Of a stretch of 64,000 nucleotides of DNA, positions 38,525 to 48,286 are shown one piece after another; the first letter of the stretch is position 1; the number at the start of each line of letters is the position of its first letter. Made by a program: the position numbers and the translations under genes. The notes under the pieces were generated by a model that was not told the origin of the DNA, ran no database searches, and worked only from the letters and a program-made list of their open reading frames with translations. This DNA is from Marinobacter lipolyticus SM19 (lineage in GTDB: Bacteria > Pseudomonadota > Gammaproteobacteria > Pseudomonadales > Oleiphilaceae): NCBI RefSeq assembly GCF_000397065.2, contig NZ_KE007306.1:887164-951163 (forward strand), written 5' to 3'.

Positions 38525-39388
38525 TCAGTGCATCAGGGTGTACAGCTTGCGCCGGTAGGTCCTCACGTCCGGGTTGTTGTTGCCAAGCTTGTCGAACAGT
38601 TCGATCAGTGTCGTCTTGGCAACTTCATCCTTGTATTTGCTGTCCGACTGCATCAGGCGGATAAGCAGCTCCATCGCCTGGGCGTTGTTTTCTTTCAGGA
38701 TATGGTGCAGCGCCAACTGATGCAGGGCGTGGGGATCTTTCGGATCCTGCTCCAGCGCCATTTCCAGATCCTTGATGGGCGGCAATTCCGCGGACTGTTT
38801 CAGAAACTTGATGCGAGCGGCCAACTGTTTGGCCTGGTGCTGCATCTTTTCCTCTGGCGGCAGACTTTCGAGCACCTGCTCGGCGGTTTCCAGATCTCCC
38901 ATCTCCGCTTTCAGCTGAGCCAGGTCGATCAGGACCTTGAGGTCGTCCGGATCTTTCTGGTTCATTTCCGTCAGGATCGCTAACGCACCCTCCACGTCAC
39001 CACTCTCCCAGAGGCGGTGAGCCTTTTCGTAGGGGTCTTCCTCCGGGGCTTCCACGTGCTTGTCCAGCACCTTGCGGATTTCGCTCTCCGGCAAGGCGCC
39101 ATTGAAGCCATCCACGGCCTGGCCGTCCTTCACCAGAATGACCGTGGGCAAGCTGCGTACACCTAACGAGGCGGTCAGCTGCTGTTGTTCGTCGGCATTG
39201 ACCTTGGCCAGCATGAAGCCTCCCTGATACTCCTCCGCCAGTTTTTCCAGCAAAGGCATTAACTGCTTACAGGGTGCGCACCACTCCGCCCAGACATCGA
39301 CCAGAACGGGGGTGGATGAAGACGCTTCCATCACTTTCTGCTGGAAGTTCTCCATGTTGGCTTCAAAGATAAAAGGCGAATTGCTCAT
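38525..39388 (-). CDS. cnoX: Thioredoxin-like co-chaperone CnoX (YbbN)
   Basis: Protein of 287 residues from the ATG at 39388 (MSNSPFIFEANMENFQQKV). A GTG at 39397 is in frame but lies within the AGGTG ribosome-binding site. The thioredoxin domain occupies residues 1-110 with LVDVWAEWCAPCKQLMPLL, an intact CxxC that E. coli CnoX lacks. The rest is TPR-like repeats rich in E/L (ESGDVEGALAILTEMNQKDP and similar). Family members hold unfolded proteins and hand them to GroEL or DnaK. Its divergent neighbour is the Lon protease. Confidence 0.9.
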   Translation of the reverse strand: MSNSPFIFEANMENFQQKVMEASSSTPVLVDVWAEWCAPCKQLMPLLEKLAEEYQGGFMLAKVNADEQQQLTASLGVRSLPTVILVKDGQAVDGFNGALPESEIRKVLDKHVEAPEEDPYEKAHRLWESGDVEGALAILTEMNQKDPDDLKVLIDLAQLKAEMGDLETAEQVLESLPPEEKMQHQAKQLAARIKFLKQSAELPPIKDLEMALEQDPKDPHALHQLALHHILKENNAQAMELLIRLMQSDSKYKDEVAKTTLIELFDKLGNNNPDVRTYRRKLYTLMH

Positions 39389-39487
39389 CAGTGGCACCTG
39401 AACGGGTTGGGAAAGTTCTTTGGGTTTGCCATGGTATTGGGGGCAAACCGAAGGATTTCAAGGTTCTTGCACATCTTCAGCGGAGGT

Positions 39488-39519
39488 CCTTGAAATACCC
39501 ACAACTGACGTTACATAAG
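39488..39519 (+). promoter_or_regulatory. Possible heat-shock (sigma32-like) promoter of lon
   Basis: CTTGAAA at 39488-39494 matches the sigma32 -35. The -10 region around 39509-39519 (GTTACATAA) matches CCCCATNTA only partly. Heat induction of lon is well known in gammaproteobacteria; here it is an inference from one good half-site. Confidence 0.3.
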
Positions 39520-39582
39520 CTATTAATGATACGTAGGGACTTGCCTCCCTCACCCAACTTTCCGGATGGATACTGGCGCGGT

Positions 39583-42033
39583 ATGAACGAAGATAACCGT
39601 AATGACTCTCTTGAAGAATTCGAGGAAGACGTCACCGAGTACATCGGTAAAGATGAGAACAGCAAGGGCCTGGCCCTGCCCCAGCAACTGATGCAACGGC
39701 GCATGTATGTCCTGCCGGTGTCCAACCGTCCATTCTTTCCGGCGCAGGTCCAGCCGGTGGTGGTCAACCAGGATCCCTGGAACGAAACCCTCAAGCGTGT
39801 GGGGGAAACCGACCACAAGGTACTCGGTATCTGTTTTGTCGACGGCCCGGATCGTGAACGAAACATCCCCGCCAGCGAAGAGCTGGAAACCATGGGCTGT
39901 GCCGTCAGGGTTCACCACGCCCAGCAGGAGAATGGCAAGGTCCAGTTTATTGCCCAGGGCCTGCAACGGTTCCGTATTGTCCAGTGGCTGCGTCGGAAGC
40001 CGCCCTACCTGGTGGAGGTGGAGTACCCCAATGAGCCGGAGGAAGAGGCTGACGAACTCAAGGCTTACACCCTCGCCATCATCAGCGCCATCAAGGATCT
40101 TCTTCGCACCAACCCGCTGTATGGGGAAGAGGTAAAGCAATACCTGTCCCGCTTCGGTCCGGACGACAGTTCCCCCCTGGCCGATTTCGGCGCCTCCATG
40201 ACCAGCGCCAAGGGTCAGGAACTCCAGGAAGTACTGGACACCGTTCCCCTGCTCCGCCGCATGGAGAAAGTGTTGCTGCTCATGCGCAAGGAACAGGAGG
40301 TTGCACGACTGCAAGCGGAAATCAGTGAGGAAGTAAACGACAAGGTGCAGAAGCACCAGCGCGAGTTCTTCCTGCGCGAGCAGCTGAAAGTGATCCAGCG
40401 CGAACTGGGCATGGCCAAGGATGACAAAACCGCCGACGTGGAGCGTTTCCAGGCCCGCATGGAAAAACTGAATCCACCGGAACAGGTCAGCGAACGTTTC
40501 AACGACGAGATCGAAAAATTGCAGGTGCTGGAACAGGGCTCGCCGGAATACGGCGTCACCCGAAACTATCTGGACTGGCTGACCCAGGTACCGTGGGGCC
40601 TGACATCCGAAGACCACTTCGATCTAACGGAGGCCCGCCGGATACTGGACCGCGACCACGATGGCCTGGATGACGTCAAGGACCGTATTGTCGAGTTCCT
40701 GGCCGAGGGCACCTTCAAAGGAGAGGTCAGCGGTTCGATCCTGTTGTTGGTGGGCCCTCCCGGCGTCGGCAAAACCTCCATCGGTCATTCGGTGGCGGAT
40801 GCCCTTGGCCGCGAGTTCTATCGCTTCAGCGTCGGCGGCATGCGGGACGAAGCCGAGATCAAGGGCCACCGCCGCACCTACATCGGCGCCATGCCCGGCA
40901 AGTTCGTGCAGGCACTGAAAGACGCCAAAGTATCCAACCCGGTGATCATGCTGGACGAGATCGACAAAATCGGGGCCTCTTATCAGGGGGATCCGGCCTC
41001 CGCCCTGCTGGAGACCCTGGACCCGGAGCAGAACCGGGAATTCCTGGATCACTACCTGGACGTTCGCATGGACCTGTCGAAGGTCCTGTTCATCTGTACC
41101 GCCAACCAACTGGACACCATTCCCCGCCCCCTGCTGGACCGGATGGACGTGATCCGGCTGTCCGGTTACATCGCTGAGGAAAAGCTGGCCATTGCCAAGC
41201 ACTTCCTGATACCACGCCTGCTGAAACGGGTGGGATTGCTGAAAAAACAGCTGAACATCACCGATGCCGCTGTGAAGCAGGTCATTGAGGGCTACGCCCG
41301 TGAAGCCGGGGTACGTAACCTGGAAAAGATGCTGCACAAGATCATCCGCAAGGGCATCGTTCGATTGCTGGAAAATCCGGACACGCCGGTGAAGGTGGGT
41401 GTGGCAGACCTGGCGACCTATCTTGGCCAACCTTCCTTCCGTAAGGAAAAATCCCTCAAGGGCACCGGCGTGGTCACGGGCCTGGCCTGGACCGCCATGG
41501 GTGGCGCCACCCTGAGCATCGAAGCGTCCCGCATTCACAGCTCCCAGCGTGGCTTCAAGCTGACCGGACAACTCGGGGATGTGATGAAAGAGTCAGCGGA
41601 AATCGCCTACAGCTACGTGTCGTCGAACCTAAAACGCTTCAAGGGCGACCCCACATTCTTCGACAAATCCTTCGTGCACCTGCACGTGCCGGAAGGGGCA
41701 ACACCCAAGGATGGCCCAAGTGCCGGCGTCACCATGGCCACCGCCCTGCTGTCCATCGCACGCCGCGAAGCACCGCAGCAAAACATCGCCATGACCGGTG
41801 AACTGACACTGACAGGTCAGGTGCTGCCGGTAGGCGGAATTCGCGAAAAAGTAATCGCTGCCCGCCGGCAGAAAATCAACAACCTGATCCTGCCGGAGGC
41901 GAACCGGGGGGATTACGAGGAACTGCCAGACTACCTGAAGGAGGGGCTGACGGTGAATTTCGCCAAGCAGTATAGCGATGTGTTCCAGGTGTGTTTTGGC
42001 GACAAGCCGAAGAAAGGGGCCTCGGTGCATTGA
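39583..42033 (+). CDS. lon: ATP-dependent protease Lon
   Basis: Cytoplasmic AAA+ serine protease, 816 residues from the ATG at 39583 (MNEDNRNDSLEEFEEDV). The open frame reaches 39391 but overlaps the divergent cnoX promoter; an ATG at 39526 is possible. The N-terminal LON domain covers about residues 45-240. Walker A is LLVGPPGVGKTSIGHSVADA, Walker B PVIMLDEIDKIG. The protease domain has the catalytic Ser in PKDGPSAGVTMAT and the Lys in VGGIREKVIAARR. The acidic N-terminal tail is longer than in E. coli Lon. Confidence 0.97.
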   Translation: MNEDNRNDSLEEFEEDVTEYIGKDENSKGLALPQQLMQRRMYVLPVSNRPFFPAQVQPVVVNQDPWNETLKRVGETDHKVLGICFVDGPDRERNIPASEELETMGCAVRVHHAQQENGKVQFIAQGLQRFRIVQWLRRKPPYLVEVEYPNEPEEEADELKAYTLAIISAIKDLLRTNPLYGEEVKQYLSRFGPDDSSPLADFGASMTSAKGQELQEVLDTVPLLRRMEKVLLLMRKEQEVARLQAEISEEVNDKVQKHQREFFLREQLKVIQRELGMAKDDKTADVERFQARMEKLNPPEQVSERFNDEIEKLQVLEQGSPEYGVTRNYLDWLTQVPWGLTSEDHFDLTEARRILDRDHDGLDDVKDRIVEFLAEGTFKGEVSGSILLLVGPPGVGKTSIGHSVADALGREFYRFSVGGMRDEAEIKGHRRTYIGAMPGKFVQALKDAKVSNPVIMLDEIDKIGASYQGDPASALLETLDPEQNREFLDHYLDVRMDLSKVLFICTANQLDTIPRPLLDRMDVIRLSGYIAEEKLAIAKHFLIPRLLKRVGLLKKQLNITDAAVKQVIEGYAREAGVRNLEKMLHKIIRKGIVRLLENPDTPVKVGVADLATYLGQPSFRKEKSLKGTGVVTGLAWTAMGGATLSIEASRIHSSQRGFKLTGQLGDVMKESAEIAYSYVSSNLKRFKGDPTFFDKSFVHLHVPEGATPKDGPSAGVTMATALLSIARREAPQQNIAMTGELTLTGQVLPVGGIREKVIAARRQKINNLILPEANRGDYEELPDYLKEGLTVNFAKQYSDVFQVCFGDKPKKGASVH

Positions 42034-42043
42034 TGGATAGTTT

Positions 42044-42069
42044 GTCGGATTACGCTTCGCTAATCCGAC
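42044..42069. repeat. Solitary REP-type palindrome (family C)
   Basis: GTCGGATTA-CGCTTCGC-TAATCCGAC followed by CTACGTGG, identical to the first unit at 17988-18013 including flanking bases. It lies 10 bases after the lon stop and 22 bases before foldback element B3. Confidence 0.9.
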
Positions 42070-42091
42070 CTACGTGGCTGAATGTCTGATC

Positions 42092-42184
42092 GGTGTCAGG
42101 GTGGGGTACCTTTTCTGCAGGGACAAAGGTGTCTGAGCGCAGCGAGTTCTTTTCCCGAAAGAAAAGGTACCCCACCCTGACACC
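42092..42184. repeat. Foldback element B3 (43-base core, 25-base perfect arms)
   Basis: Arms at 42092-42116 and 42160-42184 are perfect inverted copies. The core at 42117-42159 carries GTCTGAGCGCAGCGAGTTC, shared with B1 and B2. The arm again has GGGTGGGGT outside and TTTTCT next to the core. It lies between convergent lon and the MarR gene, directly beside a REP unit. Confidence 0.88.
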
Positions 42185-42201
42185 AGCCCCCAACCAACGA
42201 C

Positions 42202-42786
42202 TCAGGCCTTCTCCTTCCAGCCGTCGTCCTTCAATACCGGCCCGACATCGAGCACCGGCGAGGCATCGATATCGTCGGCGTCCATCATGTTGGCCACCCG
42301 CTGAAGCGACGCGATGATCATGGTCTGCTCCCACTCATGCAGGCTCTGGAACTTCTTGATAAAGTCCTCCTGCAGGGGCTGGGGCGCGCGGGCAAGGATA
42401 TCCGCACCGCCCTCAGTCAGGTGCGCATGCACCTTGCGCTTGTCCCGGGTGCTACGAACCCGATAGACCAGCTGACGGTGCTCCAGGCGATCCAGGATGG
42501 TGGTCACCGTCGCCTGGCTGAGACTCACCTTGTCGGCAATCGTGCCAATGGTCACCTCGCCCAGATCACGGATCGTTCGCATGATCAGCAATTGCGGCCC
42601 CGTCAGGCCCGCATGCTTGCTCAGGCGCTTGGAATGCAGGTCAGTTGCACGAATAACGCGCCTCAGTGCCACCAGCACCTGTTCATAATTGTTCACGGCA
42701 CTACTCCGATCCGGGCCCACGGCCACATTCTGTTTGAAATCGGAGGCGTTGAGCGGTTTCGAGTAAAGCGCTTCGCTACTCGCCAT
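42202..42786 (-). CDS. MarR family transcription regulator
   Basis: Winged-helix regulator, 194 residues from the ATG at 42786 (MASSEALYSKPLNASDF); a longer TTG-started frame is rejected. The core MarR fold is clear: GLTGPQLLIMRTIRDLGEVT, IADKVSLSQATVTTILDRLE and RSTRDKRKVHAHLTEGG. About 45 N-terminal residues precede it. The LRRVIRATDLHSKRL stretch recalls EctR-type MarR proteins that control ectoine synthesis in marine bacteria, but no ect gene is in the window, so the target is open. Confidence 0.9.
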   Translation of the reverse strand: MASSEALYSKPLNASDFKQNVAVGPDRSSAVNNYEQVLVALRRVIRATDLHSKRLSKHAGLTGPQLLIMRTIRDLGEVTIGTIADKVSLSQATVTTILDRLEHRQLVYRVRSTRDKRKVHAHLTEGGADILARAPQPLQEDFIKKFQSLHEWEQTMIIASLQRVANMMDADDIDASPVLDVGPVLKDDGWKEKA

Positions 42787-42964
42787 CGGCTTCAGCCTCA
42801 CTGTCCTTGCAGTCAATTTATTTATACCACTAACTATTAGAGGTCTTTACTCCTGCAATTGCAAGTTGGCATTTTACCCAGCTATTCGATCTTCCCGCAT
42901 TTTTTCATACGGCCACTATGCTAAGGTCACCGTTTTCAGACATTCCGTACATGGACAAGGCTCA

Positions 42965-43921
42965 ATGATCACGCATTTCATCAAACAGGCTCTCCAGGCA
43001 AATTCCCGATTGCTGCCATTGCTCGCAGGCTTCTTTCTATCCATGTTCATCGCCACCGGCACCCAGGCACAGCAATCCGCGGAACCACCCGATGACCTGA
43101 GCGCAGAGGATGTCGAGCAACGCATTGAGAACCTTGAAAAGCCCATGTATACCCCGTTCGTGGAACTCTACCTGCTTGAGGAGAGCAAAGCCCTGCGCAA
43201 GGAGATGCAGAACACACGTGCGGAGCTGATTGAGAAAGTCGTGGACAAGGAACTGTCCGTTGCCGATAAAACCATGTCCTACGCCACCGACACGGTAACT
43301 TACTTCTTCTACCTGATCGCCGGTGCAACCTCCATCCTCGTCGTGATCGGCTGGAACTCCATTCGCGACATGCGTAACCAGCTCACCAGCCTGGCCGAGA
43401 AACGGGTGAACGAACTGGTCATTGAGTACGAGAAGCGGTTGAAATCCATTGAGGAACAGCTGCAGCAGAAATCCGACATCATCCACCAGAACCAGGCGGA
43501 AATTGAGCGCACTAACGAAGTGCACTCCCTGTGGCTCAAAGCCAGCCAGGAAACGTCCCAGCAAAACAAGATTTCCGCCTACGACCAGATTCTGGATTTG
43601 CGACCGGACGATGTGGAGGCTCTGAGTTACAAGGCCGATGCGGTGCTTGAAATGCAGGAACCGCTGTGGGCGATCAGCCTGTGTCAACGCGCCCTCAAAC
43701 TGGCACCGGATAATGGCCACGCGCACTATCAACTGGCATGCGCCTACGCCGAAATAGGGCGATGGGAAGACGCCGTGACAACCCTGCAGAAGGCCATCGA
43801 TATATCCGAAGCCTACCGTGATGACGCCTCTGTGGACCCTAGTTTCGAGCAACTTCGGGATCACGACAGCTTCAAGGCGCTCATTTTCCCGGACACGGAA
43901 GAGAACAATACAGACGCTTAG
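42965..43921 (+). CDS. TPR-containing membrane protein, unknown function
   Basis: Protein of 318 residues from the ATG at 42965, preceded by AAGG. The N-terminus (about residues 1-35) is a signal peptide or anchor ending GTQAQQSAEPPDD. A second hydrophobic segment, TYFFYLIAGATSILVVIGW, is near residue 118. A charged coiled-coil of about 60 residues follows (EKRLKSIEEQLQQKSDI), then TPR repeats including RPDDVEALSYKADAVLEMQE and PDNGHAHYQLACAYAEIGRW. The layout suggests a scaffold at the inner membrane. No specific function can be assigned. Confidence 0.8.
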   Translation: MITHFIKQALQANSRLLPLLAGFFLSMFIATGTQAQQSAEPPDDLSAEDVEQRIENLEKPMYTPFVELYLLEESKALRKEMQNTRAELIEKVVDKELSVADKTMSYATDTVTYFFYLIAGATSILVVIGWNSIRDMRNQLTSLAEKRVNELVIEYEKRLKSIEEQLQQKSDIIHQNQAEIERTNEVHSLWLKASQETSQQNKISAYDQILDLRPDDVEALSYKADAVLEMQEPLWAISLCQRALKLAPDNGHAHYQLACAYAEIGRWEDAVTTLQKAIDISEAYRDDASVDPSFEQLRDHDSFKALIFPDTEENNTDA

Positions 43922-43930
43922 GGCGGGACC

Positions 43931-43945
43931 AGGCACAATCTTTGC
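43931..43945 (+). promoter_or_regulatory. Candidate sigma54 promoter upstream of livJ
   Basis: AGGCAC-AATCT-TTGC matches the -24/-12 consensus TGGCAC-N5-TTGC at all but the first base, about 107 bases before livJ. It partly overlaps a small hairpin, CTTTGC-GTCGGG-GCAAAG, that could instead end the upstream gene. A TTGACA at 43973-43978 lacks a well-spaced -10. Confidence 0.4.
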
Positions 43946-44051
43946 GTCGGGGCAAAGACTGGCCCAATCAGCTTGACAAGTTGCAGGGCGTGGTGTTTGT
44001 TTAACTATCTGAGAACATAAGAATAACCCGGAACACGACAGGACAGACCCA

Positions 44052-45164
44052 ATGACAACGTCAGTAAAGAAACTCGTAACCGCTGTTAGTACTTCCATTG
44101 CCCTGATGGGCGCAGGTCATGCCGCCGCTGAAATCAAGATTGGCATTGCCGGCCCGATGACAGGCCCAGTTGCACAGTATGGTGACATGCAGTTCTCCGG
44201 TGCTCGTATGGCCATTGAACGCATCAACGCAGATGGCGGAGTCAACGGTGAAATGCTGGAAGCCGTCGAAGTGGATGATGTCTGCGATCCCAAGCAGGCA
44301 GTCACCGTAGCAAACCGCCTGGTGAATGATGGCGTTCGCTTTGTGGTTGGTCACCTGTGCTCCAGTTCTACCCAGCCCGCCTCCGATATCTACGAGGATG
44401 AAGGCATCCTGATGGTGACCCCGGCCTCCACCAGCCCGGACATCACTGAGCGCGGATATGAACTGGTATTTCGCACCATCGGTCTCGACAGTATGCAGGG
44501 ACCGGTTGCCGGGGAGTACCTCGCCAGCCTCAACCCCGAACGCGTCGCGATCATTCACGACAAGCAGCAATATGGTGAAGGCATTGCCACAGCAGTCCGC
44601 GACACTCTGAAGAACGCTGGTGTTGAAATTGCCATGTTTGAAGGCATCACCGCCGGTGACAAGGACTTCTCATCCCTGATTACCAAGCTCAAGCAAGCGG
44701 ATGTCGACTATGTCTATTATGGCGGATATCACCCGGAGCTTGGACTGATCCTGCGCCAGGCAGAACAGGCTGACCTTGATACGGTGTTCATGGGCCCGGA
44801 AGGGGTCGGCAACAAAGACATCAACACCATTGCCGGTGACGCCTCAGAAGGTCTGCTGGTGACCCTGCCGCCGAGCTTCGATGAAAAAGAAGAGAACAAG
44901 AGTCTGGTCCAGGCCTTCGAAGCAAAAGGGGAAGATCCCTCCGGCCCGTTCGTGCTGACATCCTACACAGCCGTCCAACTCATTGCCGAGGGGATTGAGC
45001 AGGCGGATTCAACAGATCCCTTCGAGGTCGCAGCAGCCCTGCGCAGCGGCTCTTTCGATACCCCAATCGGCACTGTTGAGTATGACGAGAAGGGTGACAT
45101 GAAGTCATTTGAGTTCGTTGTGTACGAATGGCATTCAGATGGCAGCAAAACTCCGGTAAACTGA
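44052..45164 (+). CDS. livJ: Branched-chain amino acid ABC transporter substrate-binding protein
   Basis: Periplasmic binding protein of the Leu/Ile/Val type (BraC), 370 residues. A signal peptide ends near LMGAGHAAA, followed by EIKIGIAGPMTGPVAQYGDM. GVRFVVGHLCSSSTQPASDI and PASTSPDITERGYELVFRTI are the usual ligand-site strands, with the disulfide pair CDPKQ and CSSS. It heads the operon livJHMGF, with a terminator after it that likely lets some transcripts stop early and gives excess binding protein. Confidence 0.95.
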   Translation: MTTSVKKLVTAVSTSIALMGAGHAAAEIKIGIAGPMTGPVAQYGDMQFSGARMAIERINADGGVNGEMLEAVEVDDVCDPKQAVTVANRLVNDGVRFVVGHLCSSSTQPASDIYEDEGILMVTPASTSPDITERGYELVFRTIGLDSMQGPVAGEYLASLNPERVAIIHDKQQYGEGIATAVRDTLKNAGVEIAMFEGITAGDKDFSSLITKLKQADVDYVYYGGYHPELGLILRQAEQADLDTVFMGPEGVGNKDINTIAGDASEGLLVTLPPSFDEKEENKSLVQAFEAKGEDPSGPFVLTSYTAVQLIAEGIEQADSTDPFEVAAALRSGSFDTPIGTVEYDEKGDMKSFEFVVYEWHSDGSKTPVN

Positions 45165-45195
45165 GCCGAAATCGTTAAAAAACGGTAACAATGAG

Positions 45196-45232
45196 AACAC
45201 CTTCTCACCGCGATCCGGGAGAAGGTGTTTTT
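45196..45232 (+). terminator. Hairpin terminator between livJ and livH
   Basis: AACACCTTCTC and GAGAAGGTGTT form an 11-bp stem followed by TTTTC, 31 bases after the livJ stop. Since livHMGF follow on the same strand, it probably works as a partial terminator. Confidence 0.8.
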
Positions 45233-45326
45233 CTAGGCTCCTGTTGATCCTTCCCGCACCCGCGCCGGCACACCGGAGCGTGAGGTGTGGTCAGTGGAGG
45301 AGGCAGGCTTTCGGAGTCCCATAACA

Positions 45327-46250
45327 ATGCAAGATCTCCTTTATTTCCTGCAACAGCTTATTAACGGGCTGACGATCGGGAGCACCTATGCCCTGATCGC
45401 CATCGGCTACACGATGGTTTACGGCATCATTGGCATGATCAACTTCGCCCATGGTGAGATTTACATGATCGGTGCCTACACCGCACTGATTGCAATAACC
45501 GGCCTTGCGGCTCTTGGTATCGCCTGGCTTCCACTGATACTCATCGTAGCCCTTGTGTGCGCCATGATTGTCTCCAGCTCCATGGGTTGGGCCGTGGAAC
45601 GGGTCGCCTATCGACCGGTCCGTGGACGCCACCGGCTGATTCCACTGATTTCCGCCATTGGCATGTCCATTTTCCTTCAGAACTACGTCCACTTGGCCCA
45701 GGGATCCCGCAACATTGGCTTTCCCGCACTGATTGAAGGTGGATTCCGCTTCGGTAGCGCAGATTCATTCCAGACCTCCATTTCCTACATGCAGATTACG
45801 ATCTTCATCACCACGCTGATCTGCATGTCCTTACTGTCTCTGTTTATATCCCGGTCACGAATTGGCCGTGCCTGCCGCGCCGTTTCCCAGGACCTGGGTA
45901 TGGCCAGTCTGTTGGGCATTGATACCAACCGCATCATCTCGGCCACCTTTGTGATCGGCGCCGCGCTGGCGGCGGTCGCCGGCCTGCTGCTGGGCATGTA
46001 CTACGGTTCCATCGACCCACTGTTCGGGTTTATCGCCGGGTTGAAGGCCTTTACCGCAGCAGTGCTTGGTGGCATCGGCAGCATCCCGGGCGCGATGCTG
46101 GGCGGCCTGATTCTTGGCGTCGCCGAGAGTATGACCTCCGGGTATCTCAGCGGTGAATACAAGGACGTGGTGTCGTTCGGACTGCTGATACTCATTCTTC
46201 TCTTCAAGCCTACCGGCCTACTCGGCAAACCGGAGGTGGAAAAGATCTGA
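45327..46250 (+). CDS. livH: Branched-chain amino acid ABC transporter permease LivH
   Basis: Inner-membrane permease, 307 residues from the ATG at 45327 ([19 protein letters not shown]), the length of Pseudomonas BraD. The upstream in-frame extension to 45285 covers the ribosome-binding site GGAG. Motifs are [20 protein letters not shown] near the N-terminus and [20 protein letters not shown] in the second half. Its stop overlaps the livM start by one base. Confidence 0.95.
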   Translation: MQDLLYFLQQLINGLTIGSTYALIAIGYTMVYGIIGMINFAHGEIYMIGAYTALIAITGLAALGIAWLPLILIVALVCAMIVSSSMGWAVERVAYRPVRGRHRLIPLISAIGMSIFLQNYVHLAQGSRNIGFPALIEGGFRFGSADSFQTSISYMQITIFITTLICMSLLSLFISRSRIGRACRAVSQDLGMASLLGIDTNRIISATFVIGAALAAVAGLLLGMYYGSIDPLFGFIAGLKAFTAAVLGGIGSIPGAMLGGLILGVAESMTSGYLSGEYKDVVSFGLLILILLFKPTGLLGKPEVEKI

Positions 46251-47521
46251 TGGCTGCAAATAACCTGAAACACGCGCTGTTCTGCGCCATTGTCACGCTG
46301 ATTGTGGCGTATCCGATTCTTGGCCTTAATCTGGTCGCCTCGGGAACGGAGATCGTTCTGGAAGGCGCCACTACCCAAACTGTTATTTCGGTGCTGGTGG
46401 CTGCGGTGGTTGTCTTTCTATTCCAGCTGTTCCGCGACAACATCATGGCGTTGCTTGGCCAAGCCCCGGCACTGAACTCGCTGGCCAACCGCCAGCCCAT
46501 GGAGCAGAGCAAACGGTTGAAGCTGGAATCCACTATCCTGACCCTGATCATCATTGGGGCGTTGTTCTGGCCGTTCTTTGTTTCCCGGGGGTCGGTCGAT
46601 CTGGCCACTCTGGTGCTGATCTACATCATGCTGGCCCTGGGCCTCAACGTGGTCGTCGGACTCGCCGGGCTGCTGGATCTGGGCTACGTGGCCTTCTATG
46701 CTGTGGGGGCCTACACCTTCGCCCTGTTGTCCCAGTATTACGGGGTTTCTTTCTGGTTTGCACTTCCCATAGGCGCCCTGCTGGCTGCCACGTTTGGGCT
46801 GGTACTGGGCTTTCCCGTGCTCAGGCTTCGAGGTGACTACCTGGCGATTGTGACGCTCGGATTCGGCGAGATTATCCGCATCCTGCTGAACAACATGACC
46901 AGCCTCACAGGCGGCCCCAACGGCATCGGCGGCATTCCAGACCCCACCCTGTTTGGCATGGAGTTCGGTCGGCGCGTCAAGGAAGAAGGTAACACATCCT
47001 TCCACGAAACCTTCGGGATTGCCTACAGCAGCGAACACAAAATCATCTTCCTGTATCTCATCGCCCTGGTTCTCGCTGTCATCACAGCACTGGTAATCCG
47101 GCGCCTGATGCGCATGCCAGTCGGTCGCGCCTGGGAAGCCCTGCGGGAAGACGAAATCGCTGCCCGCTCGCTGGGGCTGAGCCGCACGGCGGTGAAGCTG
47201 TCAGCGTTCACCATCGGCGCATTCTTTGCCGGTTTCGCCGGCACTGTGTTTGCGTCCAAGCAGGGCTTTATCAGTCCGGAATCGTTCGTCTTCCTGGAAT
47301 CCGCCATTGTCCTGGCGATCGTGGTACTCGGGGGCATGGGCTCGCAGCTCGGTGTGATTCTCGCCGCCATCGCGGTCACCATTCTGCCGGAGCTGGCCCG
47401 GGAGTTTTCCGAATACCGGATGCTGATCTTCGGTGCCGCCATGGTACTGATGATGGTCTGGCGCCCACAGGGCCTGATGCCCATGCGCCGCATCCATATC
47501 GAACTGGAAAAACAGGAGTAA
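46250..47521 (+). CDS. livM: Branched-chain amino acid ABC transporter permease LivM
   Basis: Second permease, 423 residues, including the N-terminal extension of about 100 residues that LivM/BraE proteins carry. Motifs are [40 protein letters not shown] and [19 protein letters not shown]. The coupling helix is in [20 protein letters not shown]. It is coupled to livH by TGATG. Confidence 0.95.
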   Translation: MAANNLKHALFCAIVTLIVAYPILGLNLVASGTEIVLEGATTQTVISVLVAAVVVFLFQLFRDNIMALLGQAPALNSLANRQPMEQSKRLKLESTILTLIIIGALFWPFFVSRGSVDLATLVLIYIMLALGLNVVVGLAGLLDLGYVAFYAVGAYTFALLSQYYGVSFWFALPIGALLAATFGLVLGFPVLRLRGDYLAIVTLGFGEIIRILLNNMTSLTGGPNGIGGIPDPTLFGMEFGRRVKEEGNTSFHETFGIAYSSEHKIIFLYLIALVLAVITALVIRRLMRMPVGRAWEALREDEIAARSLGLSRTAVKLSAFTIGAFFAGFAGTVFASKQGFISPESFVFLESAIVLAIVVLGGMGSQLGVILAAIAVTILPELAREFSEYRMLIFGAAMVLMMVWRPQGLMPMRRIHIELEKQE

Positions 47522-47527
47522 CGGACG

Positions 47528-48283
47528 ATGCTTGAAGTACAGAATCTGTCCATGCGCTTTGGCGGGCTCCTGGCGGTCGATCAGGTTTCCCTGGATGTTC
47601 AGGAACACGAAATCGTATCCATTATCGGCCCCAACGGCGCGGGGAAAACCACCGTATTCAACTGTATGAGCGGTTTCTACAAACCTACCGGCGGCAAAAT
47701 CCTGTTCGAGGGACATGAGGTTCAGGGCAAACCGGATTTCCGGATTTCCCGCCTTGGAATGGTGCGCACGTTCCAGCACGTTCGCCTGTTCAATCGCATG
47801 ACTGTGGTAGAGAATCTGCTGGTCGCCCAGCACCGCCACCTGAATACCAACCTGATCTCTGGCTTGCTGAAAACGCCAGGCTACCGTGAGCGGGAACAGA
47901 AATCCCTGGATCGTGCCAGTTATTGGCTCGACCGGGTTGGTTTGCTGGACCTCGCCAACCGGGACGCCGGCAACCTGGCCTATGGTCAGCAGCGGCGATT
48001 GGAAATTGCCCGTTGCATGGTCACCGAACCCAAGCTGTTAATGCTGGACGAACCTGCGGCCGGCCTGAACCCGGCAGAAACCCGGGACCTGAATCAGTTG
48101 ATCGTCAGCCTCAAGGAAGACTACAACGTGTCTGTTGTACTCATTGAACACGACATGAGTCTGGTGATGGATATTTCCGACCGCATCAATGTCATCAACC
48201 AGGGCCGCCCCCTGGCCAGCGGAACGCCGGACGAGATCCGCAATAACGATGCTGTCATTAAAGCCTATCTGGGTGAGGCCTGA
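47528..48283 (+). CDS. livG: Branched-chain amino acid ABC transporter ATP-binding protein LivG
   Basis: ATPase of 251 residues. Walker A is IIGPNGAGKTTVFNC, the signature LAYGQQRRLEIARC and Walker B LLMLDEPAAGLNP, followed by the H-loop VVLIEHDMSLVMDIS. The LivG-specific C-terminal tail ends NDAVIKAYLGEA. It is six bases after livM and three bases before livF. Confidence 0.96.
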   Translation: MLEVQNLSMRFGGLLAVDQVSLDVQEHEIVSIIGPNGAGKTTVFNCMSGFYKPTGGKILFEGHEVQGKPDFRISRLGMVRTFQHVRLFNRMTVVENLLVAQHRHLNTNLISGLLKTPGYREREQKSLDRASYWLDRVGLLDLANRDAGNLAYGQQRRLEIARCMVTEPKLLMLDEPAAGLNPAETRDLNQLIVSLKEDYNVSVVLIEHDMSLVMDISDRINVINQGRPLASGTPDEIRNNDAVIKAYLGEA

Positions 48284-48286
48284 GGT

